Shown here piece by piece: positions 1 to 7,744 of a DNA stretch of 32,051 bases (position 1 is the first letter of the stretch; every line of letters starts with the position of its first letter). The DNA lies in assembly GCA_028280485.1 (NCBI GenBank), contig JANQLS010000122.1:1-32051 (forward strand), in the 5' to 3' direction. Source of the DNA: Planctomycetota bacterium (GTDB lineage: Bacteria > Planctomycetota > UBA8108 > JACQVS01). Below the pieces are notes generated by a model. It worked only from the letters and a program-made list of their open reading frames with translations. It searched no databases and had not been told where the DNA came from. Made by a program: the position numbers and the translations under genes.

Positions 1-1
1 G

Positions 2-487
2 GCGACATTGAATCAAATTCAAAGTCCCGTCTCTTTCTTTGTTGCGATCGGTGATCCCATCGCTCGACGAGAAGTCTGCGAACGGTGGTTGGAAAAAGGG
101 CATCAATTGATTTCGGTTTTCCATCCTCAAGCTACCATCAGCCCTTCGGCAAAAATAGCTTCAGGTACTTGCATTATGGCGGGAGCCGTCGTTCAAGCCG
201 AAGCTCAGGTGGGGCGTTGTTCCATCATCAACACGAATGCATCGGTGGATCATGATTGTCAGCTAGAAGAATACGTCCATGTGGCTCCTCGAGCAGTTCT
301 CGCAGGTGGAGTAACGGTCGGAAGAAACAGTTGGGTGGGCTTAGGTGCCGTTGTTCGAGAAGGGATTACGATCGGAGCGAATTCTCTCGTGGGCGCCGGT
401 GCGGTTGTTATTCGAAATCTACCTGAAAAAGTAGAAGCTTACGGCGTGCCCGCGCAGGTGATTCGGGATTATCAAGCGGCGTTGTGA
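2..487 (+). CDS. NeuD/PglD-type sugar O-acyltransferase, 5'-truncated
   Basis: This is the C-terminal part of a left-handed beta-helix acyltransferase of the NeuD/PglD group, which N- or O-acylate nucleotide sugars for surface glycans. After the motif FVAIGD, which in the family ends the N-terminal Rossmann-like domain, come repeated hexapeptides of the form (I/V)-G-x-x-(S/A). INTNASVDHDC carries the family's conserved histidine, and a VPAQVI end resembles the usual GNPAK end. The frame is open to the window edge, and full members have about 60 more residues at the N-terminus, so the TTG at position 8 is probably internal and the gene continues to the left. The exact acyl donor and sugar cannot be told. 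The neighbouring his genes are on the other strand and need not be related in function. Confidence 0.85.
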   Translation, partial: ATLNQIQSPVSFFVAIGDPIARREVCERWLEKGHQLISVFHPQATISPSAKIASGTCIMAGAVVQAEAQVGRCSIINTNASVDHDCQLEEYVHVAPRAVLAGGVTVGRNSWVGLGAVVREGITIGANSLVGAGAVVIRNLPEKVEAYGVPAQVIRDYQAAL

Positions 488-540
488 GGTTTAATGAAGA
501 AACCGCTAGGACGAGTTTGAATTTATGCGACCAAGTTAAC

Positions 541-685
541 TAGCCCGGAGCGTAAGCGACGGGATTTGATCGTGCTGAATTTCTATCTGACCTGGCTTAA
601 TGTCGAATCCGTGCTGAACAATTTCAAACGCAAAATATATTAACTATAACTCAACCCGTTACCCGTCGCTTACGCTCCGGGCTTA
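541..685. repeat. Dispersed repeat, inverted pair (type 1 core)
   Basis: TAGCCCGGAGCGTAAGCGAC at 541-560 (plus GGG) is matched in reverse complement at 662-685. About 98 bases with no gene lie between them. The right copy continues to about 770 in a tail (TGAATATTGAGTATTATTCT and on) that is nearly identical to the sequence after the copy at 22379. The gap 488-851 holds this element and the type 2 core at 793-815, and no plausible gene. Confidence 0.85.
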
Positions 686-792
686 CTAAGTGAATATTGA
701 GTATTATTCTTCTATTCAACGCTTTGAAATTTATAGTTTTGTTGTGAAGGCAAATTGTTAGAGGTTGAGCGTTGAAAGTTGAACGTTTTTTA

Positions 793-815
793 TCCCTCGC
801 TAAAGCTTCGGGCTT
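793..815. repeat. Dispersed repeat core, type 2
   Basis: TCCCTCGCTAAAGCTTCGGG plus CTT, the same word found at 17260-17282 and in reverse complement at 4984-5006. It lies just downstream of the hisF stop codon (minus strand). A short TAAACC/GGGTTTA hairpin follows at about 823-843. It has no T run, so termination is only a possibility. Confidence 0.8.
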
Positions 816-851
816 CCCGGGCGTAAACCGCCTTTGGGGTTTAGAGAAGCT

Positions 852-1634
852 TTACGACCACTTCATTCGCATACGAACCCCACGCGAGGAAACGGCGTCT
901 TTAATTCCCTGGCAGGTATGAGTTCCGAAGTGAACCATGCTCGCGATCAACGCAGCATCGGCTTTGCCTTCAGTCAAGACATCGTAGATATGATCTTCGG
1001 TTCCGGCGCCCCCTGAGGCGATCACCGGAATCCCGACGGCTTCACTCATCATCGAGGTGATATTGAGTTCGTAACCTTCTTTGGTGCCATCGGCATCAAT
1101 CGAATTTAAACAGATTTCCCCGACCCCTAATTCTTCAGCCTTTTTCGCCCATTCCATGGCATCGATGCCCGTGCGTTCTCGACCACCCTTGACGACGATC
1201 TCGTATCCCGAAGGAACCGAATCGGTTTCAGGAACTTTGAGAGCATCCATTCCTAAGACGATACACTGGCTCCCGAAGGCGCGGGCGCCTTCGGCGATGA
1301 TTTCAGGGTTTCGAACGGCGAGGGAATTCACGCTCACTTTTTCGGCGCCCGCAAGAAGCACTCTTCTCATGTCATCGACATTGCGGATACCTCCACCGAC
1401 CGAAAACGGAATGAAGATGCGTTCGGCGACTTCGCGAACCATGTCGATGTCGATCGGCCGTCCTTCAGCGGAAGCGGTGATGTCGTAGAATACGAGTTCA
1501 TCGACGCCATCGTGGTAGTAACGTTCCGCCATCTCGACGGGATCACCCAGATCGACATTGCCCTTGAACTTTACCCCTTTTGTGGTCATCCGATCTCGGA
1601 CGTCTAAGCAAATGATAAGTCGTTTAGATAACAT
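852..1634 (-). CDS. hisF: Imidazole glycerol phosphate synthase, cyclase subunit HisF
   Basis: HisF uses ammonia delivered by HisH to convert PRFAR into imidazole glycerol phosphate and AICAR in histidine biosynthesis, in the cytoplasm. The (beta/alpha)8-barrel is complete at about 260 residues. It begins MLSKRLIICLDV, with the first catalytic Asp in CLDV, and continues with DELVFYDITAS, GGGIR, the second catalytic Asp in VLGMDA, SIDADGTKEGY and the phosphate-binding IASGGAG. I chose ATG at 1634 because family members start at this point. An upstream in-frame ATG at 1667 would overlap hisH and add 11 residues not typical of the family. No clear Shine-Dalgarno sequence is visible. It follows hisH by 17 bases in the same direction, so the two are probably one operon. 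Confidence 0.96.
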   Translation of the reverse strand: MLSKRLIICLDVRDRMTTKGVKFKGNVDLGDPVEMAERYYHDGVDELVFYDITASAEGRPIDIDMVREVAERIFIPFSVGGGIRNVDDMRRVLLAGAEKVSVNSLAVRNPEIIAEGARAFGSQCIVLGMDALKVPETDSVPSGYEIVVKGGRERTGIDAMEWAKKAEELGVGEICLNSIDADGTKEGYELNITSMMSEAVGIPVIASGGAGTEDHIYDVLTEGKADAALIASMVHFGTHTCQGIKDAVSSRGVRMRMKWS

Positions 1635-1651
1635 TTTAGATGTCTTGCGTT

Positions 1652-2299
1652 TTATGAGGGGTTCCACTCAAGGAAATTTTTGATGATTCGAAGCCCGGGG
1701 GGACCGCTCTTTTCGGCGTGAAATTGAACGGCGACTAAGTTGTCTTTCGCTAAGGCTGCGGTGAACTCAATTTCCCCGTAAACGCTGGTCCCTTGGACTG
1801 TGCTGGGATCTTCAGGTTGGCAATGGTAGCTGTGGACGAAGTAAAACTCAGTTCCCGATTCAATCCCCTCGAAAACGGGGTGTAGGTTTTCTTGTTTGAA
1901 GGTGACTTGGTTCCAGCCCATGTGAGGGATTTTGCGACTCACTCCCTCAGGGAAAGCAAATCGAACGACGTTCCCCGGGATGAAGCCGAGTCCTTTCACT
2001 CCACCATCTTCGGCCGAATGATCTAAGATGACTTGGCTGCCGACACAGATCCCTAAAACCGGTTTACCGCTTTCAACCGCGTGTTTCAGTTCGATATCCA
2101 AGCCTAATTCTTTAAGACTCTCCATCGATGATCCGGCGGCGCCCACTCCGGGGAAGATCACTCTATCACTCGAGCGGATCTCCTCGGGATTTCGCGTGAC
2201 CTTGCCATCGCCACCCAAAAATTGAACGGCTCGTTGTACGCTGGTTAAGTTACCGGCTTCGTAATCGATAATGGCGGTTTTACTGGGTGGAGTACTCAT
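1652..2299 (-). CDS. hisH: Imidazole glycerol phosphate synthase, glutaminase subunit HisH
   Basis: HisH is the class I glutamine amidotransferase partner of HisF and supplies ammonia for imidazole glycerol phosphate synthesis. From ATG at 2299 the product is 215 residues, a normal length. It opens KTAIIDYEAGN, with FPGVGA, the nucleophile Cys85 in GICVGSQ, and His194/Glu196 in QFHAEKSG. The family usually has FHPEKSG there, so the Pro-to-Ala change is a small oddity. The reading frame is open for 56 more codons upstream, but that extension crosses an intergenic inverted repeat and does not look like HisH, so I rejected it. No convincing ribosome binding site is seen. It lies directly upstream of hisF, as expected for a complex. 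Confidence 0.95.
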   Translation of the reverse strand: MSTPPSKTAIIDYEAGNLTSVQRAVQFLGGDGKVTRNPEEIRSSDRVIFPGVGAAGSSMESLKELGLDIELKHAVESGKPVLGICVGSQVILDHSAEDGGVKGLGFIPGNVVRFAFPEGVSRKIPHMGWNQVTFKQENLHPVFEGIESGTEFYFVHSYHCQPEDPSTVQGTSVYGEIEFTAALAKDNLVAVQFHAEKSGPPGLRIIKNFLEWNPS

Positions 2300-2345
2300 G
2301 AAATGTTGGGGTGGGAAGGAAATTCCGTCGAAGGTAGTTGAAACC

Positions 2346-2371
2346 AAGGAGAGAATGATATCATGCTCCTT
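2346..2371. promoter_or_regulatory. Imperfect palindrome upstream of hisH
   Basis: AAGGAG (2346-2351) and CTCCTT (2366-2371) flank a perfect 10-base palindrome ATGATATCAT (2355-2364), about 47 bases upstream of the hisH start. It could be an operator or a small hairpin in the leader. Nothing else supports a specific regulator. Confidence 0.3.
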
Positions 2372-2411
2372 CGGGGGTTGGAACCATACATTTAAAGTTT
2401 GGAAGGTAGTA

Positions 2412-2428
2412 GGCACACGCCGTGTGCC
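2412..2428. repeat. Short perfect inverted repeat
   Basis: GGCACACG and CGTGTGCC separated by one base, in the divergent region between hisH and the pseudouridine synthase gene. I recall GGCACACG-like palindromes as dispersed repeats in planctomycetes, so I favour a repeat over an operator. Only one copy is seen in this window. Confidence 0.45.
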
Positions 2429-2488
2429 GTCACTTTTTAGTATCCGAGTGATCAAAATGGTTTCCAACTTAATAGAAATACAGCCCTA

Positions 2489-2542
2489 ACTAGCCCGAAG
2501 CGCTAGCGAGGGGTGCTTCCCTCGCTAGCACTTCGGGCTAGT
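2489..2542. repeat. Long hairpin made of two type 2 repeat cores
   Basis: The arms 2489-2512 and 2519-2542 are reverse complements over 24 bases with one mismatch and a 6-base loop. They are built from the core TAGCCCGAAGCGCTAGCGAG and its inverse. The hairpin stands between divergent hisH and the RluA-type gene, about 37 bases before the latter's proposed start, so it could affect either leader. It is not a standard terminator because no T run follows. Confidence 0.8.
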
Positions 2543-2578
2543 TAATGAATTGTAAAAGTTTAGAAAGAGAACCCTCCT

Positions 2579-3376
2579 TTGCCTCGTCCTTCAAAATCTT
2601 CCTCGAAATCAAAAAAACAACTGAGCCTGATGGCACGAAGCTTTTCGATGCATTTCAAGGTCGAGGAGGTGTTTCATAACGATGGGCTATGGGTTCTCAA
2701 TAAACCTTCCAAAGTGCTTTCTCACCCGAATCCACCGGCGAAAGAAGCGAAGAATGCGATTTTGCAGGTTCCCTACGACTCACAGAGAGAGGTGTTCATT
2801 TCTAAAAATGAGCATGGGGGAGTCGAGGAGGTGGAGCTTCTTCATCGCCTCGATCAGGACACGAGTGGGTTGATTCTGTTGTGTACGGATTTCGAGTTGG
2901 GGGCGCAGCTCAAGGAACTCTTTTTTAGGCACGAAATCCGCAAGGAGTACCTCGCCTTAGTCGGGGGAGTTCCCCGTTCTAAAGAGGGAATTTGGGCAGA
3001 CCGATTGACTCGCCAAAAGCAAGGCAAGCAAGTTAAAGTCGTCGTTCAAAAGGGCGGGCGGCCCAATGCTGAAACTCGCTTTCGAGTCCTCAAAACCTTT
3101 GATAACGGCGGATTGAGCCTCCTGAGCTTGAGCCCCATCACGGGTAAAACACACCAATTGCGAGTGCAGTGTGCTTCCCGTGGGCATCCGATCGCCGGGG
3201 ACGAGCGCTACGGAGATTTCAAATGGAATCGGCAATTAAAGGAGGCGATCGAACTGAGGCGAATGTACCTTCACGCCAGCCGAATGAGCTTTCGTCATCC
3301 TAAAACTGGACGGAATTTGAAGTTCGAGGCTTCCGGTGGAAGGAGTTTGGAGGCTCCCATCGAGAATTTGAGCTGA
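2579..3376 (+). CDS. RluA-family RNA pseudouridine synthase
   Basis: The enzyme isomerises uridine to pseudouridine in rRNA or tRNA. It has no S4 domain. The catalytic Asp92 lies in LLHRLDQDTSGL, followed by RKEYLALVGG and the C-terminal motif ITGKTHQLRVQCASRGHPIAGDERYGD, with MYLHASRM near the end. At 265 residues it is close to the short RluA/TruC-type enzymes, but the target uridine cannot be told. The start is uncertain: a TTG at 2579 gives a Ser/Lys-rich head of about 24 residues, while ATG at 2630 or 2648 would start just before the conserved FKVEEVFHNDGLWVLNKP. No strong ribosome binding site decides. It stands alone, divergent from the his genes. Confidence 0.92.
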   Translation: MPRPSKSSSKSKKQLSLMARSFSMHFKVEEVFHNDGLWVLNKPSKVLSHPNPPAKEAKNAILQVPYDSQREVFISKNEHGGVEEVELLHRLDQDTSGLILLCTDFELGAQLKELFFRHEIRKEYLALVGGVPRSKEGIWADRLTRQKQGKQVKVVVQKGGRPNAETRFRVLKTFDNGGLSLLSLSPITGKTHQLRVQCASRGHPIAGDERYGDFKWNRQLKEAIELRRMYLHASRMSFRHPKTGRNLKFEASGGRSLEAPIENLS

Positions 3377-3454
3377 GCTCGAATTTTGGAAATCTCATTG
3401 CGAATCTCCAATCTCGGGGGAACTGATAATATAATGACTTCTCTTTTTTTACTT

Positions 3455-3521
3455 CGTAGCCGAATTCGTAAGATTTTGGCCAAAGTACGTATCCAGCCAA
3501 ATTCTGACGAATTCGGCTACG
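3455..3521. repeat. Inverted repeat element, CGTAGCCGAATTCGT type
   Basis: Arms 3455-3480 and 3496-3521 are reverse complements over 26 bases with two mismatches, around a 15-base loop. The element ends 28 bases before the rhodanese start, so it would fold in that leader. Palindromes of this type are, from memory, frequent in planctomycete genomes. This is the only copy in the window. Confidence 0.8.
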
Positions 3522-3549
3522 GACGCTAACCCCATTTAGAAATCAAAAA

Positions 3550-4236
3550 ATGAAGACCCTTATAGAACTCACTATTTTAGTCGCACTGGCTATGGGAATC
3601 GGTCTTGTCGGGCATCTCGTTCGACCTGACAAAGAAAACAAAATCAAATTTGTGACTAAAAAATATGATTTTGTGAACCCGGTTAAAAAGACTCCAAAGA
3701 AAGAGGATCCAGTCGTCAACACTGAGGTCAAGGCTGAGACCCAGGATCCGCCCCATCCTCAGGGAAACAAAACTGAGATCGTTAAGCCCGAAACTCAAGT
3801 TCAAGAGACGAAGACTGAAGTCACTACCAACCAAGGGACGAATCAGCAAGACACCGAGTCTAATGATGATCACGATCACGACCATGGAGTCGAAGAGATC
3901 CTTGCAAAGGAAGCTTATAAAGATTATCAAGATGGCGGGGTATGGTTCATCGATGTCAGACGAACCAAAGCCTTCAAAGAAGGGCACGTTGAAGGGGCGA
4001 TTCATATCTCTCTTCACGAAGCCTTGTACGACCAGCAATTCAGCGAGTTCCTTGAAGAACACGGTCAAGAGGAACCCCTTATCATTTACTGTAATGGCGG
4101 TTCCTGCGAAGATTCCCACACAGTTGCCAATAAGTTTCAGGCAGCAGGATTTGAAAATGTCCGGGTGATGAAGGATGGTTATCCCGGTTGGCTTGAGAAT
4201 GAATACCCCACTGCCAAAGGAGCTCAATCCGAGTAA
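3550..4236 (+). CDS. Membrane-anchored rhodanese-domain protein
   Basis: A hydrophobic segment (about residues 4-24) anchors or exports the protein. A 90-residue Lys/Glu/Thr/Gln-rich linker follows, then a His/Asp patch DDHDHDHG (107-113), and a rhodanese domain from about 115 to 222. The domain shows WFIDVRRTKAFKEGHVEGAIH and an active-site loop beginning with Cys181 (IYCNGGSC, with a second Cys186). Rhodanese domains move sulfane sulfur through a cysteine persulfide. Here the second cysteine in the loop suggests thiol redox or persulfide relay, which is inference. The His patch could bind a metal. The gene ends 6 bases before the MauE-like gene, so the two are almost certainly co-transcribed. 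The domain probably sits on the outer face of the inner membrane. Confidence 0.85.
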   Translation: MKTLIELTILVALAMGIGLVGHLVRPDKENKIKFVTKKYDFVNPVKKTPKKEDPVVNTEVKAETQDPPHPQGNKTEIVKPETQVQETKTEVTTNQGTNQQDTESNDDHDHDHGVEEILAKEAYKDYQDGGVWFIDVRRTKAFKEGHVEGAIHISLHEALYDQQFSEFLEEHGQEEPLIIYCNGGSCEDSHTVANKFQAAGFENVRVMKDGYPGWLENEYPTAKGAQSE

Positions 4237-4242
4237 GGCCCC

Positions 4243-4764
4243 ATGACCTCTGAATCTGAATCCACCTCGACTTTTCAACCCATCAGCCATCCCTTGCAGA
4301 TCTTAAGAATCTTAGCTCAGATCGGACTCGGTGGGTTTTTCATCTACGCGGCCTACACTAAGATTTTAGATCCGCCGCTCTTTGCCTCTCAAGTAGCTGC
4401 TTACAAGCTGGCTCCAGGTTGGACGATCAACCTTGTAGCTATTTTCTTACCTTGGATTGAACTCATCCTTGGACTCGCCTTGGTCTTTAACAAGGGATAT
4501 CGAGGAGCCAACCTCGCAACCGCGGCACTGTTGGTGCTATTTATCGTCTTGATCAGTATCAACCTCGCTCGGGATCTTCCCATCGATTGTGGTTGTACTG
4601 GGGGACCTGATTCTCAACTCACCGATGCTGAGAAATTCACCAAGATGTGGGTGACGATTTGGCGTGATGTTGGGATGTTAGTCCTCTGCGGAATCATCGC
4701 GTTTGCCCAAAAGAAGGATGGTTCGCGGTGGGGGCATATCATCGCTCCTAAAGCCAGCGCTTAA
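4243..4764 (+). CDS. MauE/DoxX-like four-helix membrane protein
   Basis: A 173-residue inner membrane protein with about four hydrophobic helices (near 20-40, 62-82, 88-109 and 139-156). The pattern GGFFIYAAYTKILDP near the start and the DCGCTGG motif (Cys116, Cys118) before the last helix are typical of MauE and related DoxX-like proteins. Those proteins sit beside thioredoxin-like or disulfide-handling partners. Here the partner is the exported rhodanese directly upstream, so I infer a shared role in thiol or sulfur redox at the membrane. No methylamine dehydrogenase genes are nearby, so a methylamine role is not supported. The start ATG is 6 bases after the previous stop. Confidence 0.8.
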   Translation: MTSESESTSTFQPISHPLQILRILAQIGLGGFFIYAAYTKILDPPLFASQVAAYKLAPGWTINLVAIFLPWIELILGLALVFNKGYRGANLATAALLVLFIVLISINLARDLPIDCGCTGGPDSQLTDAEKFTKMWVTIWRDVGMLVLCGIIAFAQKKDGSRWGHIIAPKASA

Positions 4765-4778
4765 TGGGGGATTATTCC

Positions 4779-4889
4779 CTGTAGGGGCAGGGCTTGTCCC
4801 TGCCCTTTACCCAAGCAAACGTGAACCTTTTAAAAAAAACTCTTCGCATTTGCTAAGGAGGAGGGCGCCCACAAGGGACGCCCCTACAG
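4779..4889. repeat. MITE-like element with CTGTAGGGGC ends
   Basis: CTGTAGGGGC at 4779-4788 and its exact reverse complement at 4880-4889 bound a 111-base stretch. Each end folds locally: GGGCAGGG/CCCTGCCC at left and GGGCG/CGCCC at right. Very similar TGTAGGGGC-ended elements are widespread in bacteria. It lies just after the MauE-like gene. Short frames through it are repeat artefacts. Confidence 0.75.
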
Positions 4890-4983
4890 ATGATATATTG
4901 TTTTTAAACGAATCACATTCTGTAGGTACAAGGGCACACAGTTTGATTCACATAACGATGAGAATTGAATCCACCCACCTTTC

Positions 4984-5006
4984 AAGCCCGAAGCTTTAGC
5001 GAGGGA
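4984..5006. repeat. Dispersed repeat core, type 2 (inverse orientation)
   Basis: AAGCCCGAAGCTTTAGCGAG plus GGA, exact reverse complement of the cores at 793 and 17260. It lies just before the terminator that closes the rhodanese-MauE pair. Confidence 0.8.
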
Positions 5007-5034
5007 TCCAATAGTTAAATGCAGCTTAACCATT

Positions 5035-5073
5035 AAAAAAGCCCGTGTGTTCAAAGAACACACGGGCTTTTTT
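5035..5073. terminator. Bidirectional intrinsic terminator
   Basis: GCCCGTGTGTTC (5041-5052) pairs perfectly with GAACACACGGGC (5056-5067) around an AAA loop. It has six A before and seven T after. It can end transcription of the plus-strand rhodanese-MauE genes and of hppA on the minus strand, whose stop is about 30 bases away. Confidence 0.93.
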
Positions 5074-5102
5074 TCCGCTGAACTCGAAAGTATAACTCAG
5101 TC

Positions 5103-7187
5103 TTAACCACCCTTCGCAATGATAGGGGCGATCACCAGGCTGACCACACTGATCAATTTGATCAAGATGTTGATCGAAGGACCGGCGGTATCTTTGAATG
5201 GATCACCTACGGTGTCTCCAACTACTGCAGCTTTGTGGGCTTCAGAGTTTTTACCGCCAGCGTGACCTTCTTCAATAAATTTTTTGGCATTATCCCAGGC
5301 CCCTCCAGCGTTCGACATGAAGATCGCGAGGAGAACTCCGGAAGCGGTGACTCCAGCCAAGACACCTGACAACATGTATTTGTCTTGAAGAACAAGTCCG
5401 AAGAAAACAGGAACTATGATTGCCAAGAGACCGGGAAGAACCATTTGTTTGATCGCAGCTTGAGTTGCAATATCGACACAACGCGCGTAATCAGCCCGCA
5501 CTCCTTCTTTTCCTTCTTTCAATCCTTGAATGTCGCGGAATTGGCGTCTCACCTCTTCAATCATCTCGAAGGCGGCGTTACTGACGGCTTCCATAGCAAA
5601 GGAAGAAAACAAGAAGGGAAGCATGGCTCCGACCAACAATCCAACCATAATCTTAGGCTGAGAGACATCGATCGACTCGATGCCTGCTTGTGATTGGAAC
5701 GCGCTGAATAAGGCTAATGAGGTTAAGGCTGCAGATCCAATGGCGAATCCTTTACCGATGGCGGCGGTCGTGTTACCTACGGCATCGAGTTTATCTGTTC
5801 GTTCTCGAACTTCCTTCGGAAGCCCGGCCATTTCTGCGCAACCTCCAGCATTGTCGGCGATGGGACCATAGGCATCGACCGCCAACTGAATTCCAGTCGT
5901 TGCTAACATTCCTAAACCAGCGATTGCAATTCCGTAGAGTTCAGCAAAATCGTAGGCAAGATAAATTCCTCCACCGATCACTAAGATTGGAAGGGCAGTC
6001 GACTGCATTCCGACTCCGAGCCCACTGATAATATTTGTTGCGGCGCCCGTACCAGAAGCTTTAACAATCTTTTGAGTGGGGCGGCGTCGCTCTGCTGTAT
6101 AGTACTCGGTTAAAAGACCGACCAGGATTCCCGCCACCAATCCCGTTATGGTTGCGTAGAACACGTTCAGGGGAAGGGGGCCTAAATCTTTTCCTGCGGC
6201 TTGTGCGGCTGCGATGGTGGCTTCATCGTAAGAAGCCGGGAGGGTGTATTGAGTCAAAAAGTACGTCGCCACGATCATGATGGCACCTGCTCCAAACGTC
6301 CCCATATTAAGAGCGGTTTGGGGATTTCCTTTTTCACTCGTGCGAACCAGGAAAGTGCCGAAGATCGAAACGATAATTCCCGTGCCGGCTAAGGCTAAAG
6401 GGAATATTACAAATTTTTCATTTTCAGTATAAAAAGATAAGGCCAAAACCATACTGGCGATGACTGAACCCACGTAACTTTCAAAGAGATCGGCCCCCAT
6501 GCCGGCGACGTCTCCTACGTTGTCCCCCACATTATCAGCTATAGTAGCCGGGTTACGAGGATCGTCTTCAGGAATTCCGGCTTCTACCTTTCCTACCAAG
6601 TCAGCTCCGACGTCGGCTGCTTTAGTAAAGATTCCTCCGCCAACTCGAGCGAAGAGGGCGATACTGGATGCACCCATACTGAAGCCCGTGATGCGGGTGA
6701 CGAGTTCGGAAAGGCTCGGGTTACCGGTCTGTGAGTAGATGACGTAGAGTCCTCCCAAACCGAGTACTCCCAGTCCTACAACTGACATGCCCATCACGAC
6801 TCCACCCGAGAAAGCTACATTGAGGGCTTTGGGAAGACCACCATCGTAAGCGGCTTGAGTGGTTCGAATGTTGGATGCTGTCGCGACACGCATGCCGAAG
6901 AAGCCAGCTAAGGATGAGCAGAGAGCACCGACAATAAATGAGGCTGCGATCAGCTCATTGCCATCTTCACGGTTTCCCCACCAAAGCAATCCAGCTACCA
7001 GGAGCACGAAGATAGAGAGAACTTTGTACTCGCGAGCTAAGAAAGCCATCGCTCCTTCACGGACGGCTTTCCCGATCTCTTGCATGCGTTCATTACCGGG
7101 ATCTTGTGAATTAATCCAGAGCGCTTTTATCCAGGCAAAAACCAAAGCCAGTACGCCAGCACCGATCGTAATGTAGGGCCAATTCAT
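5103..7187 (-). CDS. hppA: Membrane-bound ion-translocating pyrophosphatase, K+-dependent class
   Basis: This integral membrane enzyme hydrolyses cytoplasmic pyrophosphate and pumps H+ or Na+ outward. It is 694 residues, normal for bacteria, with about 16 hydrophobic segments. The pyrophosphate-binding acidic motifs are all present: ADVGADLVGKVEAGIPEDDP followed by DNVGDNVGDVAGMGADLFES, DAYGPIADNAGG, and GDTVGDPFKDTAGPSINI near the C-terminus. In GNTTAAIGKGF the key position is Ala with Gly three further on. The K+-independent class has Lys and Thr at these places, so this belongs to the K+-requiring class. Whether H+ or Na+ is moved cannot be decided by eye. It is a single gene, ATG at 7187 after AGAGGG, and closed by the terminator at 5035-5073. 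Confidence 0.97.
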   Translation of the reverse strand: MNWPYITIGAGVLALVFAWIKALWINSQDPGNERMQEIGKAVREGAMAFLAREYKVLSIFVLLVAGLLWWGNREDGNELIAASFIVGALCSSLAGFFGMRVATASNIRTTQAAYDGGLPKALNVAFSGGVVMGMSVVGLGVLGLGGLYVIYSQTGNPSLSELVTRITGFSMGASSIALFARVGGGIFTKAADVGADLVGKVEAGIPEDDPRNPATIADNVGDNVGDVAGMGADLFESYVGSVIASMVLALSFYTENEKFVIFPLALAGTGIIVSIFGTFLVRTSEKGNPQTALNMGTFGAGAIMIVATYFLTQYTLPASYDEATIAAAQAAGKDLGPLPLNVFYATITGLVAGILVGLLTEYYTAERRRPTQKIVKASGTGAATNIISGLGVGMQSTALPILVIGGGIYLAYDFAELYGIAIAGLGMLATTGIQLAVDAYGPIADNAGGCAEMAGLPKEVRERTDKLDAVGNTTAAIGKGFAIGSAALTSLALFSAFQSQAGIESIDVSQPKIMVGLLVGAMLPFLFSSFAMEAVSNAAFEMIEEVRRQFRDIQGLKEGKEGVRADYARCVDIATQAAIKQMVLPGLLAIIVPVFFGLVLQDKYMLSGVLAGVTASGVLLAIFMSNAGGAWDNAKKFIEEGHAGGKNSEAHKAAVVGDTVGDPFKDTAGPSINILIKLISVVSLVIAPIIAKGG

Positions 7188-7744
7188 TTCCCTCTAAGAC
7201 CTCTGATACTTGAATGCCATAGTTCAAATACCGGTTCTGTAAATGAGCTAAGCATTGCATTGGGTGATAAAAAGTTGCTTGTCCGTAAGTAGGAGTTGCG
7301 TCTTCACTTCCTTGATTCGTCCTTGATTCTTGCTTGAATCGATTTCTCTTTAAGCCGCAAAATACGAACTTTATAGGACGATGAACGGGCACGATAACGC
7401 AGATCCATTGAGGATCAAGCTTTCTCAAGGAGCTTTTAAAGAAGTTTCTTTTTAAAGCACCTTAAAAATCCAATCAGTCCATTGCACAATTAGACCCTGG
7501 TGGATCTAAATGTATTCGAGAAGGCTTCCTGTTTTTCAATCACTAGGAGGTCGACACTCATTCCTGGGAATCGAGGCTAGGGATGAAAAGGGCCGCCTTT
7601 TCTCAGCTAAGACTAGGTCCCCGGGAAGAGACTTTAGGTTAGCCGTATGGAATGTATCGGATGGTCTCGGGTGGAGCTGTAGAACTCAATAGCAGCAAAT
7701 CCAGATCGGATCATTATCTACAGAGATTTAAGGGCGGATTTAGG
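7188..7744. other. Intergenic region upstream of hppA, no gene seen
   Basis: This region contains the hppA promoter side and the tail of the helical-repeat gene. It has several TTGATTC-like words around 7312-7345 in direct and inverse orientation, but no convincing promoter boxes, terminator or structured RNA. Short open frames here overlap hppA or lack any family resemblance. Confidence 0.5.

Noticed and set aside
1081..1488. 135-codon plus-strand frame
   Set aside because: Lies wholly within hisF on the opposite strand; the composition is that of an antisense shadow with no family resemblance.
2300..2467. N-terminal extension of hisH by 56 residues
   Set aside because: The extension runs through an intergenic palindrome and does not resemble HisH, which begins at the KTAIIDYEAGN region.
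3577..4290. 237-codon minus-strand frame opposite the rhodanese gene
   Set aside because: Antisense to a well-supported rhodanese gene; hydrophobic by chance from acidic codons on the other strand.
4703..4999. 98-codon plus-strand frame after the MauE-like gene
   Set aside because: Starts inside the MauE-like gene and runs through the CTGTAGGGGC repeat element.
7111..7428. 105-codon minus-strand frame overlapping the hppA start
   Set aside because: Overlaps the conserved hppA N-terminus in another frame and has no recognisable motif.
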